NCBI RefSeq assembly: GCF_001509555.1
Contig: NZ_LMAS01000005.1
Span: forward strand, 9,507-73,506
DNA from: Bacillus sp. FJAT-29937
GTDB taxonomy: Bacteria > Bacillota > Bacilli > Bacillales > Cytobacillaceae
Direction: 5' to 3'
Length of the DNA stretch: 64,000 nucleotides
Part shown: positions 46,192 through 54,337 of the stretch, in pieces
Layout of the letters: each line of letters begins with the position of its first letter
How positions within the stretch are numbered: position 1 is the first letter of the stretch
Notes under the pieces: model-generated
Database searches by the model: none
What the model saw: the letters and a program-made list of their open reading frames with translations, nothing else
Told to the model about the DNA's origin: nothing
Made by a program: the position numbers and the translations under genes

Positions 46192-46420
46192 ATGACGGTT
46201 GTGGGAGAGAGCATTATGACAAGCCACCGAAGGAGCAAGTTCCAAAAAGACCCTTGGAACCAATCTCTCAGGTAGAGGAACCACAACGGGACGCATCTCT
46301 GGAGAGCTCGTAGAAACTTGTACGACACCCAAGGGGACCCCATTATTAATTTGGGCTTAAACTCTCAGGTAAAAGGACAGAGAAGGGTAAACAATCTTAC
46401 CCTTTTTCTGTCCTTTTTTT
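46192..46420 (+). promoter_or_regulatory. Tandem glycine riboswitch with terminator
   Basis: Two gcvT-type aptamers in series. Aptamer 1 has GGGAGAGAGC, GCCACCGAAGGAGCAA and AATCTCTCAGGTA (to about 46280). Aptamer 2 has CTGGAGAGCTC, ACACCCAAGGGG and AACTCTCAGGTAAAAGGACAG (to about 46382). An intrinsic terminator follows: 19-nt arms 46372-46390 and 46396-46414, then T residues to 46420. The terminator's left arm overlaps the end of aptamer 2, so glycine binding should prevent termination and switch the operon on, as in B. subtilis gcvT. Confidence 0.93.
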
Positions 46421-46482
46421 CGTGGATAAATTTGGGGATTGATTGTTAAAATGTTCACAATATATCCAAAGGAGAGAATGAT

Positions 46483-47883
46483 TTGACCAAAGAATATGAT
46501 GTAGTCATTATTGGTGGCGGTACAGGCGGATACGTTGCAGCTATTCGCGCCTCTCAATTAGGCTTAACAGCTGCTGTTGTTGAAAAAGGAAAGCTTGGTG
46601 GAACTTGCCTACACGCTGGCTGTATCCCAAGTAAAGCATTACTTCGAAGTGCAGAAGTTTACGCAACGACAAAGAATGCAGAAGCATATGGTGTCATTGC
46701 CCCAGAAGTTGGACTTGATTTTTCAAAAGTACAGGCAAGAAAAGCTGAGATTACTGACCGCCTGTTTAAAGGTGTGCAGCACCTAATGAAAAAAGGAAAA
46801 ATTGATGTCTATGAAGGAAAAGGAAGAATCCTAGAGTCTAGAAACATATTGGTAGATTTGAATAATGGGGAAGAGGAAATCATTCTTGCTCCTAAAAATA
46901 TAGTAATTGCAACTGGATCACGTCCACGGACACTTCCGGGACTAGAAGCCGATGGGAAGTATGTCATGACATCGGATGAAGCGCTTCAAATGGAAGAATT
47001 GCCAAAGTCGATTATTATTGTTGGCGGCGGTGTGATTGGGATCGAATGGGCTTCGATGCTCGTTGATTTCGGATTGGAAGTAACAGTGATTGAATTTGCT
47101 GATCGAATTATTCCGACAGAGGATGCAGATATATCTAAGGAAGTACAGCGTTTAATGAAGAAAAAAGGAGTTAAGATTGTTACAGGTGCTAAGGTGCTCC
47201 CAGGGTCCCTAGAAAAAGGCGATGGTGTAACAATCAAGGCTGAGCATCGCGGCGAAGAGAAAACGTTCTCTGCAGACAAACTTCTCGTTTCTGTTGGCCG
47301 ACTGCCGAATATCGAGTCGATAAGCCTTGAGAACACGTCGATTAACGTTGAGCGCGGGTTTATCGCTACAAACGAATACTACCAGACAAACGAGTCGAAT
47401 ATTTACGCAATTGGAGATGTCATTGGCGGACTGCAGCTGGCACATGTAGCTTCACATGAAGGACTGATCGCAATTGAACATATTGCGGGTGAAAATCCAA
47501 CGCCGCTGGATCCAACATTAGTATCAAAATGTATATATAGCAGTCCTGAGGTTGCGAGTGTAGGGCTTACGGAGGAAGAAGCAAAGCTGCAAGGTTACGA
47601 AGTGAAAACAGGGAAATTCTCATTCCGTGCAGTTGGAAAAGCCCTTGTTTTCGGTGAATCTGACGGATTTGTGAAAATGGTTGTAGAAGAAGGATCGAAA
47701 AAGCTGCTCGGTGTCCATATGGTTGGCCCGCATGTAACAGATATGATTACTGAGGCAGGTCTTGCTCGCGTTCTTGAAGCGACATCAATGGATATCGCTA
47801 GAACGATTCATCCGCATCCAACGTTAGCGGAAGCGATCGGGGAGGCTGCGTTAGCAGTAGATGGAAGAGCCATTCATTCTTAA
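46483..47883 (+). CDS. lpdV: Dihydrolipoamide dehydrogenase (LpdV type)
   Basis: 466-aa E3 flavoenzyme reoxidising dihydrolipoyl groups with NAD+. The FAD motif is IIGGGTGGYVAA (9-20), the redox disulfide Cys42/Cys47 (GGTCLHAGCIPSK), the NAD motif IIVGGGVIGIEWAS (about 175), a second FAD motif YAIGDVIGG (about 308) and catalytic HPHPTLAEAIGE (about 445). By my recall it resembles B. subtilis LpdV of the branched-chain keto acid complex more than PdhD. Placed behind a glycine riboswitch, it probably serves as L-protein of the glycine cleavage system. TTG start with AAAGGAGAG. Confidence 0.88.
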   Translation: MTKEYDVVIIGGGTGGYVAAIRASQLGLTAAVVEKGKLGGTCLHAGCIPSKALLRSAEVYATTKNAEAYGVIAPEVGLDFSKVQARKAEITDRLFKGVQHLMKKGKIDVYEGKGRILESRNILVDLNNGEEEIILAPKNIVIATGSRPRTLPGLEADGKYVMTSDEALQMEELPKSIIIVGGGVIGIEWASMLVDFGLEVTVIEFADRIIPTEDADISKEVQRLMKKKGVKIVTGAKVLPGSLEKGDGVTIKAEHRGEEKTFSADKLLVSVGRLPNIESISLENTSINVERGFIATNEYYQTNESNIYAIGDVIGGLQLAHVASHEGLIAIEHIAGENPTPLDPTLVSKCIYSSPEVASVGLTEEEAKLQGYEVKTGKFSFRAVGKALVFGESDGFVKMVVEEGSKKLLGVHMVGPHVTDMITEAGLARVLEATSMDIARTIHPHPTLAEAIGEAALAVDGRAIHS

Positions 47884-47905
47884 TTTATTGAATTGAGGTG
47901 TATCA

Positions 47906-48775
47906 ATGACAACAAGAGAAAAAGGAAATAGAGGCGTATTACTCATTTCGTGCCCGGAAAAGCCAGGGATTATTTCGATCATTTCCAACTTTTTATTAGA
48001 GCATCAAGCGAATATTGTTCACTTTGATCAGCATACAACCGACCCGCAGGCAGGCAGATTCTTTATGCGAATTGAGTTTGATTTGCAAAACTTTGACACA
48101 TCGATTGAAGGACTGGAACAGGGTTTGCATGAAATTGCACAAAACCATTCGATGGATTGGCAGCTTAGCAATTCTAAGAAGAGAAAGAGGATGGCGATTT
48201 TTGTATCCAAAATGGATCATTGTCTTCTAGAGCTCATTTGGCGCTGGAAATCAAAGGAATTGCCTGTTGACATCCCGCTAGTGATCAGCAATCATGCTAA
48301 CTTAGCAGATGAGGTTGAAAGTTACGGGCTTCCTTTTTACCATATCCCGCTTACACATGAAACAAAGGAAGAAGCTGAGAAGAAGACATTAGAGCTATTG
48401 GATGGGAAGGTAGACTTTATTGTACTGGCAAGATATATGCAAATTCTCACGCCGAATTTTATATCGAAATATCCGAACCAAATTATCAACATCCATCATT
48501 CATTCCTTCCAGCCTTTGTTGGGGCCAACCCATATGTGAGGGCTTTTAACAGGGGAGTGAAGTTGATCGGAGCAACTGCCCACTATGTAACAAATGATTT
48601 AGATGAAGGGCCAATTATTCAGCAGGATGTTCTGCGTGTTAATCACAGCTACTCGTCAGAGGATTTAAAAGTAGCCGGCCGTCATGTGGAAAGAACTGTT
48701 CTCGCGGAGGCAGTAGCTTGGCATGTAGAAGATCGAGTTCTTGTCCATGGGAATAAAACAATTGTGTTTGAGTAA
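47906..48775 (+). CDS. purU: Formyltetrahydrofolate deformylase
   Basis: 289-aa PurU, hydrolysing 10-formyl-THF to formate and THF. An N-terminal ACT domain (about 10-85, SCPEKPGIISIISNFLLEH) precedes the formyltransferase-fold domain with YMQILTPNFI, NIHHSFLPAF (catalytic Asn/His, about 194-200) and TNDLDEGPIIQQD (catalytic Asp, about 232). It starts 22 nt after lpd with GAGGTG, so both lie in the glycine-activated operon. This fits draining one-carbon units and freeing THF when glycine is broken down. Confidence 0.9.
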   Translation: MTTREKGNRGVLLISCPEKPGIISIISNFLLEHQANIVHFDQHTTDPQAGRFFMRIEFDLQNFDTSIEGLEQGLHEIAQNHSMDWQLSNSKKRKRMAIFVSKMDHCLLELIWRWKSKELPVDIPLVISNHANLADEVESYGLPFYHIPLTHETKEEAEKKTLELLDGKVDFIVLARYMQILTPNFISKYPNQIINIHHSFLPAFVGANPYVRAFNRGVKLIGATAHYVTNDLDEGPIIQQDVLRVNHSYSSEDLKVAGRHVERTVLAEAVAWHVEDRVLVHGNKTIVFE

Positions 48776-48849
48776 CAGCCTATAGGCTATGCATATAAAT
48801 GGGGATACATTCTAATAAACATACAACATGAATAAAGGGAGATATTACA

Positions 48850-49008
48850 ATGAGCAGAAAAAGAGTAACATTATCAAGTTTAATCAGAAAGAACAGAGAA
48901 GAGCTTCTAAGAGACAGAGATCAGCTTGAGGAAATCGAAAAGCGTATTGACGATAAGCATATCATCACGAAAAAGAAAACGAGCCGTTACGGTTTACAAT
49001 ATAATTAA
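48850..49008 (+). CDS. FbpB-like small basic protein
   Basis: 52-aa charged protein with the pattern LSSLIRKNREELLRDRDQLE EIEKRIDDK (broken here; residues 8-36), resembling the FbpB family of small basic proteins, which in B. subtilis act with the FsrA small RNA in iron sparing. AAGGGAG lies 8 nt upstream. I found no Fur box in the 70 bp before it, so iron control is not shown. It may be cotranscribed with purU. Confidence 0.6.
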   Translation: MSRKRVTLSSLIRKNREELLRDRDQLEEIEKRIDDKHIITKKKTSRYGLQYN

Positions 49009-49020
49009 GCTAAAAAATAA

Positions 49021-49050
49021 TTGACAAAACCAAATAATTTCGATTATGAT
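49021..49050 (+). promoter_or_regulatory. Promoter of the terC/ykoY unit
   Basis: TTGACA (49021-49026), 18-bp spacer, TATGAT (49045-49050), about 28 bp upstream of the riboswitch. Confidence 0.7.
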
Positions 49051-49077
49051 AAATGTATCAATTAAATAGTTTCTCCT

Positions 49078-49237
49078 AAAGGGGAGTAGCTTTTACGGCA
49101 AAGTCGTCACTTCGGAGATCTGATCTCCCGGCATTGTCGGCAACTTATTATCGTTGTTAGCAAGACCTTTACCTATTCGGGGTAAAGGTCTTTATTTGTT
49201 TATTAAACCTTTACCGCTTGCTGGTAAAGGTTTTTTT
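49078..49237 (+). promoter_or_regulatory. yybP-ykoY (manganese) riboswitch with two terminators
   Basis: Aptamer 49078-49170: AAAGGGGAGTAGC, AAGTCGTC, GATCTCCCGGC and GTCGGCAACTTATTATCGTTGTTAGCAA segments match the Mn2+ riboswitch class. P1 pairs AAAGG (49078-49082) with CCTTT (49166-49170). Terminator I: 49164-49173 with 49181-49190. Terminator II: 49205-49215 with 49223-49233, then T-run. Both terminators share CCTTTACC/GGTAAAGG arms, so 49181-49188 can pair with 49208-49215 as an anti-terminator. Confidence 0.92.
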
Positions 49238-49282
49238 GTTTGCAAAAAAGGAGATGGCATTAGAAAACAAGGGGGAGTCACA

Positions 49283-50065
49283 ATGGAATTATCAATGTTA
49301 TTAGAATATGGCTGGGTATTGCTGCTATTGATTGGGATAGAAGGGCTTTTGGCAGCTGACAATGCATTAGTGCTAGCGATTATGGTTAAACATCTTCCTG
49401 AGCAGGAAAGAAGAAAGGCGTTATTTTATGGGCTTGCTGGGGCCTTTATATTCCGATTCGGGTCATTATTTGCCATTTCGTTTCTCGTTGATATCTGGCA
49501 AGTTCAAGCAATCGGTGCACTTTATTTATTATTTATTGCCTTCAATCATATATTCAGGAAGCTAATCGTGAAAAGGGGAGAAGAAAAAGCATCTTCAAAG
49601 CAGGAAAAGAAAAAGGCCGGCTTCTGGATGACGGTTTTTAAAGTAGAATTAGCGGATATCGCCTTTGCAATTGATTCTATTTTAGCAGCGGTTGCACTTG
49701 CAGTAGCACTTCCGGATACAAACTTGCCGAACATTGGGGGACTAGACGGAGGAAAGTTTCTCGTCATTTTCGCCGGAGGATTTATCGGATTAATCATCAT
49801 GCGATTTGCGGCCAATGTATTTGTTAATCTGTTGCAAAAGAAGCCTGGATTGGAAATTGCCGCGTTCATGATTGTTGGATGGGTCGGGGTGAAGCTTTCA
49901 GTTTATACACTTTCTCATCCGGCCATATCCGTTCTCCCATCAACGTTTGCACACTCCACAACGTGGAAAATCATTTTCTATGCTGTCCTCATTTTGATCG
50001 CAGCAGGCGGCTGGCTTTTTTCGAAGGAGAAAAAGGAAATGCTGACAGAAGGGAAAGCGAGCTAA
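49283..50065 (+). CDS. ykoY: TerC family protein (YkoY-like)
   Basis: 260-aa TerC-family membrane protein, now considered a metal (Mn2+) exporter class. Visible marks are GIEGLLAADNALVLAIMV (acidic metal residues in helix 1), VELADIAFAIDSILAAVAL (the second conserved acidic motif) and about seven to eight helices with a Lys-rich cytoplasmic loop near 98-115. ATG 49283 has GGGGGAG 5 nt upstream; the upstream frame runs through the riboswitch terminators. The controlling Mn2+ riboswitch supports a role in manganese homeostasis, possibly metallating secreted enzymes. Confidence 0.92.
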   Translation: MELSMLLEYGWVLLLLIGIEGLLAADNALVLAIMVKHLPEQERRKALFYGLAGAFIFRFGSLFAISFLVDIWQVQAIGALYLLFIAFNHIFRKLIVKRGEEKASSKQEKKKAGFWMTVFKVELADIAFAIDSILAAVALAVALPDTNLPNIGGLDGGKFLVIFAGGFIGLIIMRFAANVFVNLLQKKPGLEIAAFMIVGWVGVKLSVYTLSHPAISVLPSTFAHSTTWKIIFYAVLILIAAGGWLFSKEKKEMLTEGKAS

Positions 50066-50154
50066 GGGTCATTGGCATTTAGGCAATGTGTATGTTTCTC
50101 CAAAAATAGCGAACCCTTTTAAAGAAGTGTTTAAATCTAAAGGGGGATGATCCT

Positions 50155-50292
50155 ATGAAGGAGCAACATAAAGAAAATAAAAAGATTCATGGAGAAGCAG
50201 AGAATGAGAAACAGCTCATTAGAGAATTTGCTGATCCAGAATCTAAGCAGCCAATCCCGCAGCCAAAGGATTTTGAGGATATTGAATATTAA
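50155..50292 (+). CDS. Small acidic hypothetical protein
   Basis: 45-aa hydrophilic ORF (MKEQHKENKKIHGE start, proline-rich IPQPKDFEDIEY end) with AAGGGGGA about 6 nt upstream and a strong terminator just after. No family recognised; probably disordered. Support is the ribosome site, composition and terminator. Confidence 0.5.
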   Translation: MKEQHKENKKIHGEAENEKQLIREFADPESKQPIPQPKDFEDIEY

Positions 50293-50303
50293 TGTTCATA
50301 AGG

Positions 50304-50341
50304 AAAGCCAGTTCTGGGGACTAACCCAGAACTGGCTTTTA
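50304..50341. terminator. Bidirectional terminator
   Basis: A 15-bp stem (50304-50318 with 50325-50339), A-rich left flank and T residues on the right, between convergent small genes. Confidence 0.88.
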
Positions 50342-50343
50342 AA

Positions 50344-50457
50344 CTAACTCTTTTTAAAATAATCAGTGAATGCGTGGAAAATTTCAACTCCCTGGTAGAA
50401 TAACAGGCTTGATGCAGTGAGTGAAAATAAGCCGATGAATAAGAAGCGAATCCACAT
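50344..50457 (-). CDS. Tiny single-helix membrane protein
   Basis: 37-aa ORF (MWIRFLFIGLFSLTASSLLF start) with one transmembrane helix and a short charged tail. GAAGGAGG lies 7-8 nt upstream. It follows the 109-aa gene on the same strand by 22 nt, so the two are likely an operon. Function unknown. Confidence 0.55.
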   Translation of the reverse strand: MWIRFLFIGLFSLTASSLLFYQGVEIFHAFTDYFKKS

Positions 50458-50479
50458 ATTGATTTCCTCCTTCGTTTTT

Positions 50480-50809
50480 TTATGAAAAGGAAGGAGAAAA
50501 AACCACGTAATTGGATTGATAGAAAATCGGCGTAAAGAACATGCCTCTTTGGGAAGATCCAATTAATTTACTGCAGAATAGTGATAAGGCAAGTGTTAAT
50601 AGGTATAGAGCTTCAATATTAAAATTCGGATTAAAAAGAAACTTTTTTATGTCATCTTTTACAAGAAAACTTTCTGTTGAATCAGATGAAATGACAGCAT
50701 GATGTTCAGGATCTATTATCCTTTTGGTATGTCCACCGGGATACTGAGCAATTAGGAACGAGAAAAAGACAGTGAGCAGAACAATTGAAAGCAGCTTCGT
50801 TTTCCTCAT
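50480..50809 (-). CDS. Hypothetical membrane/secreted protein
   Basis: 109-aa ORF with an N-terminal signal-like helix (MRKTKLLSIVLLTVFFSFLI), a polar middle with HTKRIIDPEHHAVISSDS, then a second hydrophobic stretch (ALYLLTLALSLFCSKLIG). GGGAGG lies 8-10 nt upstream of ATG 50809; the longer frame to 50890 lacks a site. I do not recognise the family. Confidence 0.5.
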   Translation of the reverse strand: MRKTKLLSIVLLTVFFSFLIAQYPGGHTKRIIDPEHHAVISSDSTESFLVKDDIKKFLFNPNFNIEALYLLTLALSLFCSKLIGSSQRGMFFTPIFYQSNYVVFSPSFS

Positions 50810-50916
50810 CTTCCTAACCTCCCTAAAAAGTGTGTTATTATCATAACGCAAACCTTTTAGGTTGTAAATAGGAAAATTCAGACTATTCATCCTCTGTTTT
50901 AGGATTACTTTAGCTT

Positions 50917-51175
50917 ATAGTGCGTGTTTTCAGCTGTTGCTGCTAAAAACGCTAATTATGAAGTGTTCATAGTGCGTGTTTTCAGCTGTTGCTGCTAAAA
51001 CGCTAATTATGAAGTGTTCATAGTGCGTGTTTTCAGCTATTGCTGCCAAAAACGCTAATTATGAAGTGTTCATAGTGCGTGTTTTCAGCTGTTGCTGCTA
51101 AAAACGCCAACCATAAAGTGTTCATGGTGCGTGATTTCAGCTACTGCTGTCAAAAACGCCAACCATGACGTGTTT
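50917..51175. repeat. Tandem array of five 51-52-bp hairpin units
   Basis: Units begin with AGTGCG (or GGTGCG) at 50919, 50971, 51022, 51074 and 51126: periods 52, 51, 52, 52. Each reads CATAGTGCGTGTTTT, CAGCTGTTGCTG, AAAAACGCTAATTATG, which folds with an inner CAGC/GCTG loop stem. The last two units have diverged (CAACCAT instead of TAATTAT), partly with compensating changes in the stem (CATGG with CCATG in the final unit). The array lies between minus-strand genes. Confidence 0.85.
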
Positions 51176-51230
51176 GGGTATCCGCACTAAGGTTGAAATT
51201 TCTTTACCAAAAAACGGAAACCCTTCGAAG

Positions 51231-51638
51231 TCATTCTCTGCTATATTTCATCCCCACTGTAAAAACTTCAAATCCTAGCTTTTCGTAATAGGGTGCTTTC
51301 TGTTCTTCGCATAATAATTGAAGATGCAAATTCGATGCTCTGCCCTTTTCCACGAGCCTTTTGACAATTTCTTTCCCTATTCCTAGGCTTCGATAGTCAG
51401 GGTGGACGATGACCCCGCAAATATACCCATTTATTACTCCGTCCGAAATGATTCTCCCTGTACCAATTAGCTGCTCTCTATCATAAGCACTTATAACAGA
51501 CCAGCTTTGAAGCATGGCCCTATGTAAATGCTCCTTCGGCAATTTCAAAAAATCATTCCATCCTTCAAGCTGGTAGAGCTCATAAAGCTGATCAGGAGCA
51601 GGAACATCAGCTGTATAATTAATAGATTTCTCTCCCAT
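51231..51638 (-). CDS. GNAT family N-acetyltransferase
   Basis: 135-aa acetyl-CoA-dependent acetyltransferase. The core motif is GVIVHPDYRSLGIGKEIVKRLV (acetyl-CoA pyrophosphate loop, about residues 75-96), with motif B APYYEKLGFEVF (about 114-125). The substrate is unknown. GGGGGTCAATT lies just upstream of ATG 51638. The 3' end borders the second hairpin array. Confidence 0.85.
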   Translation of the reverse strand: MGEKSINYTADVPAPDQLYELYQLEGWNDFLKLPKEHLHRAMLQSWSVISAYDREQLIGTGRIISDGVINGYICGVIVHPDYRSLGIGKEIVKRLVEKGRASNLHLQLLCEEQKAPYYEKLGFEVFTVGMKYSRE

Positions 51639-51867
51639 AATTGACCCCCTTATTCACTGATATAATAATATTATTTAGATTCCTTTAATATGTAGTTACT
51701 CATAAATACTCGAAAAAAACAAATTAATTGAGGTATAATATAGGATGAAGATAAGAGTGAGTGGTTACCAAACATTTGCCCAATTGGAAAGAAAAAGTAT
51801 TGAAGAAATAGCCTATTTAGTATTATTATTTTTTATGTAGATTCAAAGTGGAAAGAGAGTGGTCAAT

Positions 51868-52587
51868 ATGGGCCGTAAATGGAATAATATTAAAGATAAA
51901 AAGGCATCAAAAGATGCAAATACTAGCCGTATATATGCTAAATTCGGAGTCGAAATTTATGTTGCTGCCAGACAGGGCGAGCCAGACCCCGAAGCCAATC
52001 AGGCATTAAAGTTTGTATTGGAAAGAGCGAAAACATACAATGTCCCAAAACATATTATTGACCGTGCGATTGACAAAGCTAAGGGTGGTTCAGACGAAAA
52101 CTATGACGAGCTTCGCTACGAAGGCTTCGGACCTAACGGCTCAATGGTCATCGTGGATGCATTGACAAATAATGTGAATCGTACAGCATCAGATGTGCGT
52201 GCGGCATTCGGGAAAAACGGTGGAAATATGGGAGTAAGCGGATCTGTAGCCTACATGTTTGATGCTACTGCTGTTATCGGTCTTGAAGGAAAATCAGCCG
52301 ATGAAGTGCTTGAAATCCTTATGGAAGCAGATGTCGATGCACGTGATATCTTGGAAGAAGATGATTCTGTTATCGTCTACGCGGAACCGGACCAATTTCA
52401 TGCCGTGCAGGAAGCATTTAAAAATGCCGGTGTAACCGAATTTACAGTTGCCGAGATCACGATGCTTGCCCAAAACGAAATTACCTTACCAGAAGATGCA
52501 CAAGCAAAATTTGAGAAAATGATTGATGCCCTTGAAGATTTAGATGACGTGCAGCAGGTGTATCATAATGTGGACTTTGGTGAATAA
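51868..52587 (+). CDS. yeeI: YebC/PmpR family protein (YeeI-like)
   Basis: 239-aa YebC-family protein, the same length as I recall for B. subtilis YeeI. It has [20 protein letters not shown], a short three-domain fold with [17 protein letters not shown] (about 68-84), [10 protein letters not shown] (about 91-100) and [15 protein letters not shown] (about 128-142). The family was described as DNA-binding regulators, and members are now also linked to relieving ribosome stalling at proline stretches. ATG 51868 is preferred; the GTG at 51859 lies inside the ribosome site. Confidence 0.9.
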   Translation: MGRKWNNIKDKKASKDANTSRIYAKFGVEIYVAARQGEPDPEANQALKFVLERAKTYNVPKHIIDRAIDKAKGGSDENYDELRYEGFGPNGSMVIVDALTNNVNRTASDVRAAFGKNGGNMGVSGSVAYMFDATAVIGLEGKSADEVLEILMEADVDARDILEEDDSVIVYAEPDQFHAVQEAFKNAGVTEFTVAEITMLAQNEITLPEDAQAKFEKMIDALEDLDDVQQVYHNVDFGE

Positions 52588-52599
52588 AATGCATAAGCG

Positions 52600-52640
52600 A
52601 AATGGAGCGTTGTTTAATGACAATGCTCCATTTTTTATTT
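52600..52640 (+). terminator. Terminator of yeeI
   Basis: An interrupted 11-bp stem (AATGGAGC.TTG with CAA.GCTCCATT, 52600-52632), then six T residues. Confidence 0.85.
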
Positions 52641-53020
52641 CAACAAGGGTTCTCTTTACAAATTATGAGGAACTATTTTTTCATTACCCGCAAAATTCCT
52701 TTTTTGCTTATTGCGGTAAAAGAGCAGCCCTTTCATTGCCCGATATCCCCTGAATTTCCCTATTACATTAATCTCGAGCGGATTAGTGGAAGAAAATAAA
52801 AACTTATTAAGCAACAAATAAACTGGAAAAAGAGTAGATGAGTCTTTGCCTGTATATGAATTTCTATTCATGTTAATACAACACATTTCTCCTAAGCATT
52901 TTCGAATGGTTAGCCGTTTTGGATTATTTAGGAGAAGAACTTATGAAAAAGCTAAAGCCGCGTTAGCGATTTTGTTCTTGATTAATATAAAGAAAGATTG
53001 GAAAAGAAAATTAATTTTTA
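52641..53020. other. Intergenic stretch with inverted repeats
   Basis: About 380 bp without a credible gene. It contains a 9-bp inverted repeat with one bulge (TTACCCGCAA near 52684 with TTGCGGTAA near 52711) and a perfect 9-bp pair TTCTCCTAA/TTAGGAGAA near 52889 and 52929. No mobile element was recognised. Confidence 0.4.
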
Positions 53021-53021
53021 A

Positions 53022-53073
53022 TTGACAAATAATTCTACCTAATGTATAAATTAGAATACAGTATACAGTATAC
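53022..53073 (+). promoter_or_regulatory. Promoter and GntR-type operator of the TRAP operon
   Basis: TTGACA (53022-53027), 17-bp spacer, TATAAA (53045-53050). The 13-mer GTATACAGTATAC lies at 53061-53073, just past the expected start site. The same 13-mer lies before the GntR gene at 56574-56586. Repression by that regulator is inferred. Confidence 0.75.
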
Positions 53074-53232
53074 GCAAGTGAGATGGGGGGTATCAAACTT
53101 AAAAAGTCATCATTCAGAAATAGAAACCGAGGTACATAGATTGTATATATTTGGAGAATGAAAGATTAACAGGGTAAATTGCAAGCGTTTTCTAATGGTT
53201 TTAAAAAAGGCTATAGATTGGGAGGAAAAGAA

Positions 53233-54264
53233 ATGTTAAAAAAGTTCTCATATATGTTAATAGGTTCACTATTACTTATGATTGTACTTGCAGGATGTTC
53301 AAAAAATGATGTCTCTGGTGGTACCGCTACATCTAAAGGCAATGGAGAGACAGTAAAACTACAATTAGGACATGCATTGTCTGAAGGAACACCGGCAGCT
53401 GATATGATTGAAGATATGGCGAAGGCGGTAGCAGAAAAAACGGATGGCCGTGTGGAAATTGACGTGTTCCCTAATAGTCAACTAGGTTCAGAAAAGGAAA
53501 TGTTAGAACAAGTTCAAATGGGAACCATGGAGTCTTCAGCAATCATGATTGGCACAATGCAGGCGCTTGATAAACGTATGGCGATTGAAGATCTGCCGTA
53601 CATGTGGAAAGATATTGAACATGCGCGTAATGCTTATAAAGGTGAGTTCGGGGACCATTTAGCGGCAATAATGCATGAGCAAGGCATGAAAAAAATTGGT
53701 TACTTGGAGTGGGGTTTCAGACACGTCACAAATAACATAAAACCAATTGTCACACCTGAAGATATGAAAGGTTTAAAAATCCGTGTGGCAGAATCTAAGC
53801 TGCGTATCGATGCATTTGAACAAGTAGGCGCTTTACCAACGGTTATGGCGTTTAGTGAAGTATATGGCGCATTGCAGCAAGGGGCATTGGATGCGCAAGA
53901 AAATCCTTTAGCAAATATTGAAGCGCCGAAATTTGACGAGGTTCAAAAATATCTTTCATTAACGGGGCATTTTTATAATACGATTATGATGGTTGTAGCG
54001 AACGATGTATGGGACAAAATCTCTGCTGAAGATCAAGAAATTATTTTGGCGGAAGCAGATCGAATTTCTGAAAAGGTTAAGACTTTGAACGACGAGAAGG
54101 AAGCAGGATACATTGAAGAGCTGGCAAATAGAGGAATGACAATTAATAATGATGTAGACTTGGCGGCGTTCCGTGAAAAAATGTTACCTGTTTATGATAA
54201 ATGGGAAAAAGAGGTTTTCGGAGAAGAGCTTATGAATATTTATCGAGAAGCTTCTGGCTGGTAA
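53233..54264 (+). CDS. TRAP transporter solute-binding lipoprotein (DctP family)
   Basis: 343-aa extracytoplasmic receptor of a tripartite ATP-independent periplasmic transporter. It has a lipoprotein signal with lipobox LAGC (Cys22), DctP marks VDVFPNSQLG-like (IDVFPNSQLGSEKEML), KGLKIRVAES with the carboxylate-binding Arg, and AFSEVYGALQQGALDAQENP. This indicates a carboxylate-containing ligand of unknown identity. ATG 53233 has GGGAGG 8 nt upstream; upstream in-frame starts do not. A hairpin separates it from the permease genes. Confidence 0.9.
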   Translation: MLKKFSYMLIGSLLLMIVLAGCSKNDVSGGTATSKGNGETVKLQLGHALSEGTPAADMIEDMAKAVAEKTDGRVEIDVFPNSQLGSEKEMLEQVQMGTMESSAIMIGTMQALDKRMAIEDLPYMWKDIEHARNAYKGEFGDHLAAIMHEQGMKKIGYLEWGFRHVTNNIKPIVTPEDMKGLKIRVAESKLRIDAFEQVGALPTVMAFSEVYGALQQGALDAQENPLANIEAPKFDEVQKYLSLTGHFYNTIMMVVANDVWDKISAEDQEIILAEADRISEKVKTLNDEKEAGYIEELANRGMTINNDVDLAAFREKMLPVYDKWEKEVFGEELMNIYREASGW

Positions 54265-54279
54265 GGTATGAATCACTTA

Positions 54280-54318
54280 AATCTCCTTGTTTCACTAGAG
54301 ACAAGGAGATTATTTTAA
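54280..54318 (+). terminator. Intra-operon hairpin after the binding-protein gene
   Basis: A perfect 11-bp stem (54280-54290 with 54301-54311) followed by ATTTT. It probably acts as a partial terminator or 3' stabiliser that raises binding-protein mRNA over permease mRNA. Confidence 0.7.
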
Positions 54319-54337
54319 GAAATAAAGGAGGGGCCAT

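Noticed and set aside
48776..48849. Fur box before the FbpB-like gene
   Set aside because: No adequate match to the 7-1-7 inverted repeat could be found by eye.
49154..49282. Longer N-terminus for the TerC protein
   Set aside because: The in-frame extension translates the riboswitch terminators. ATG 49283 has the ribosome site and the family start.
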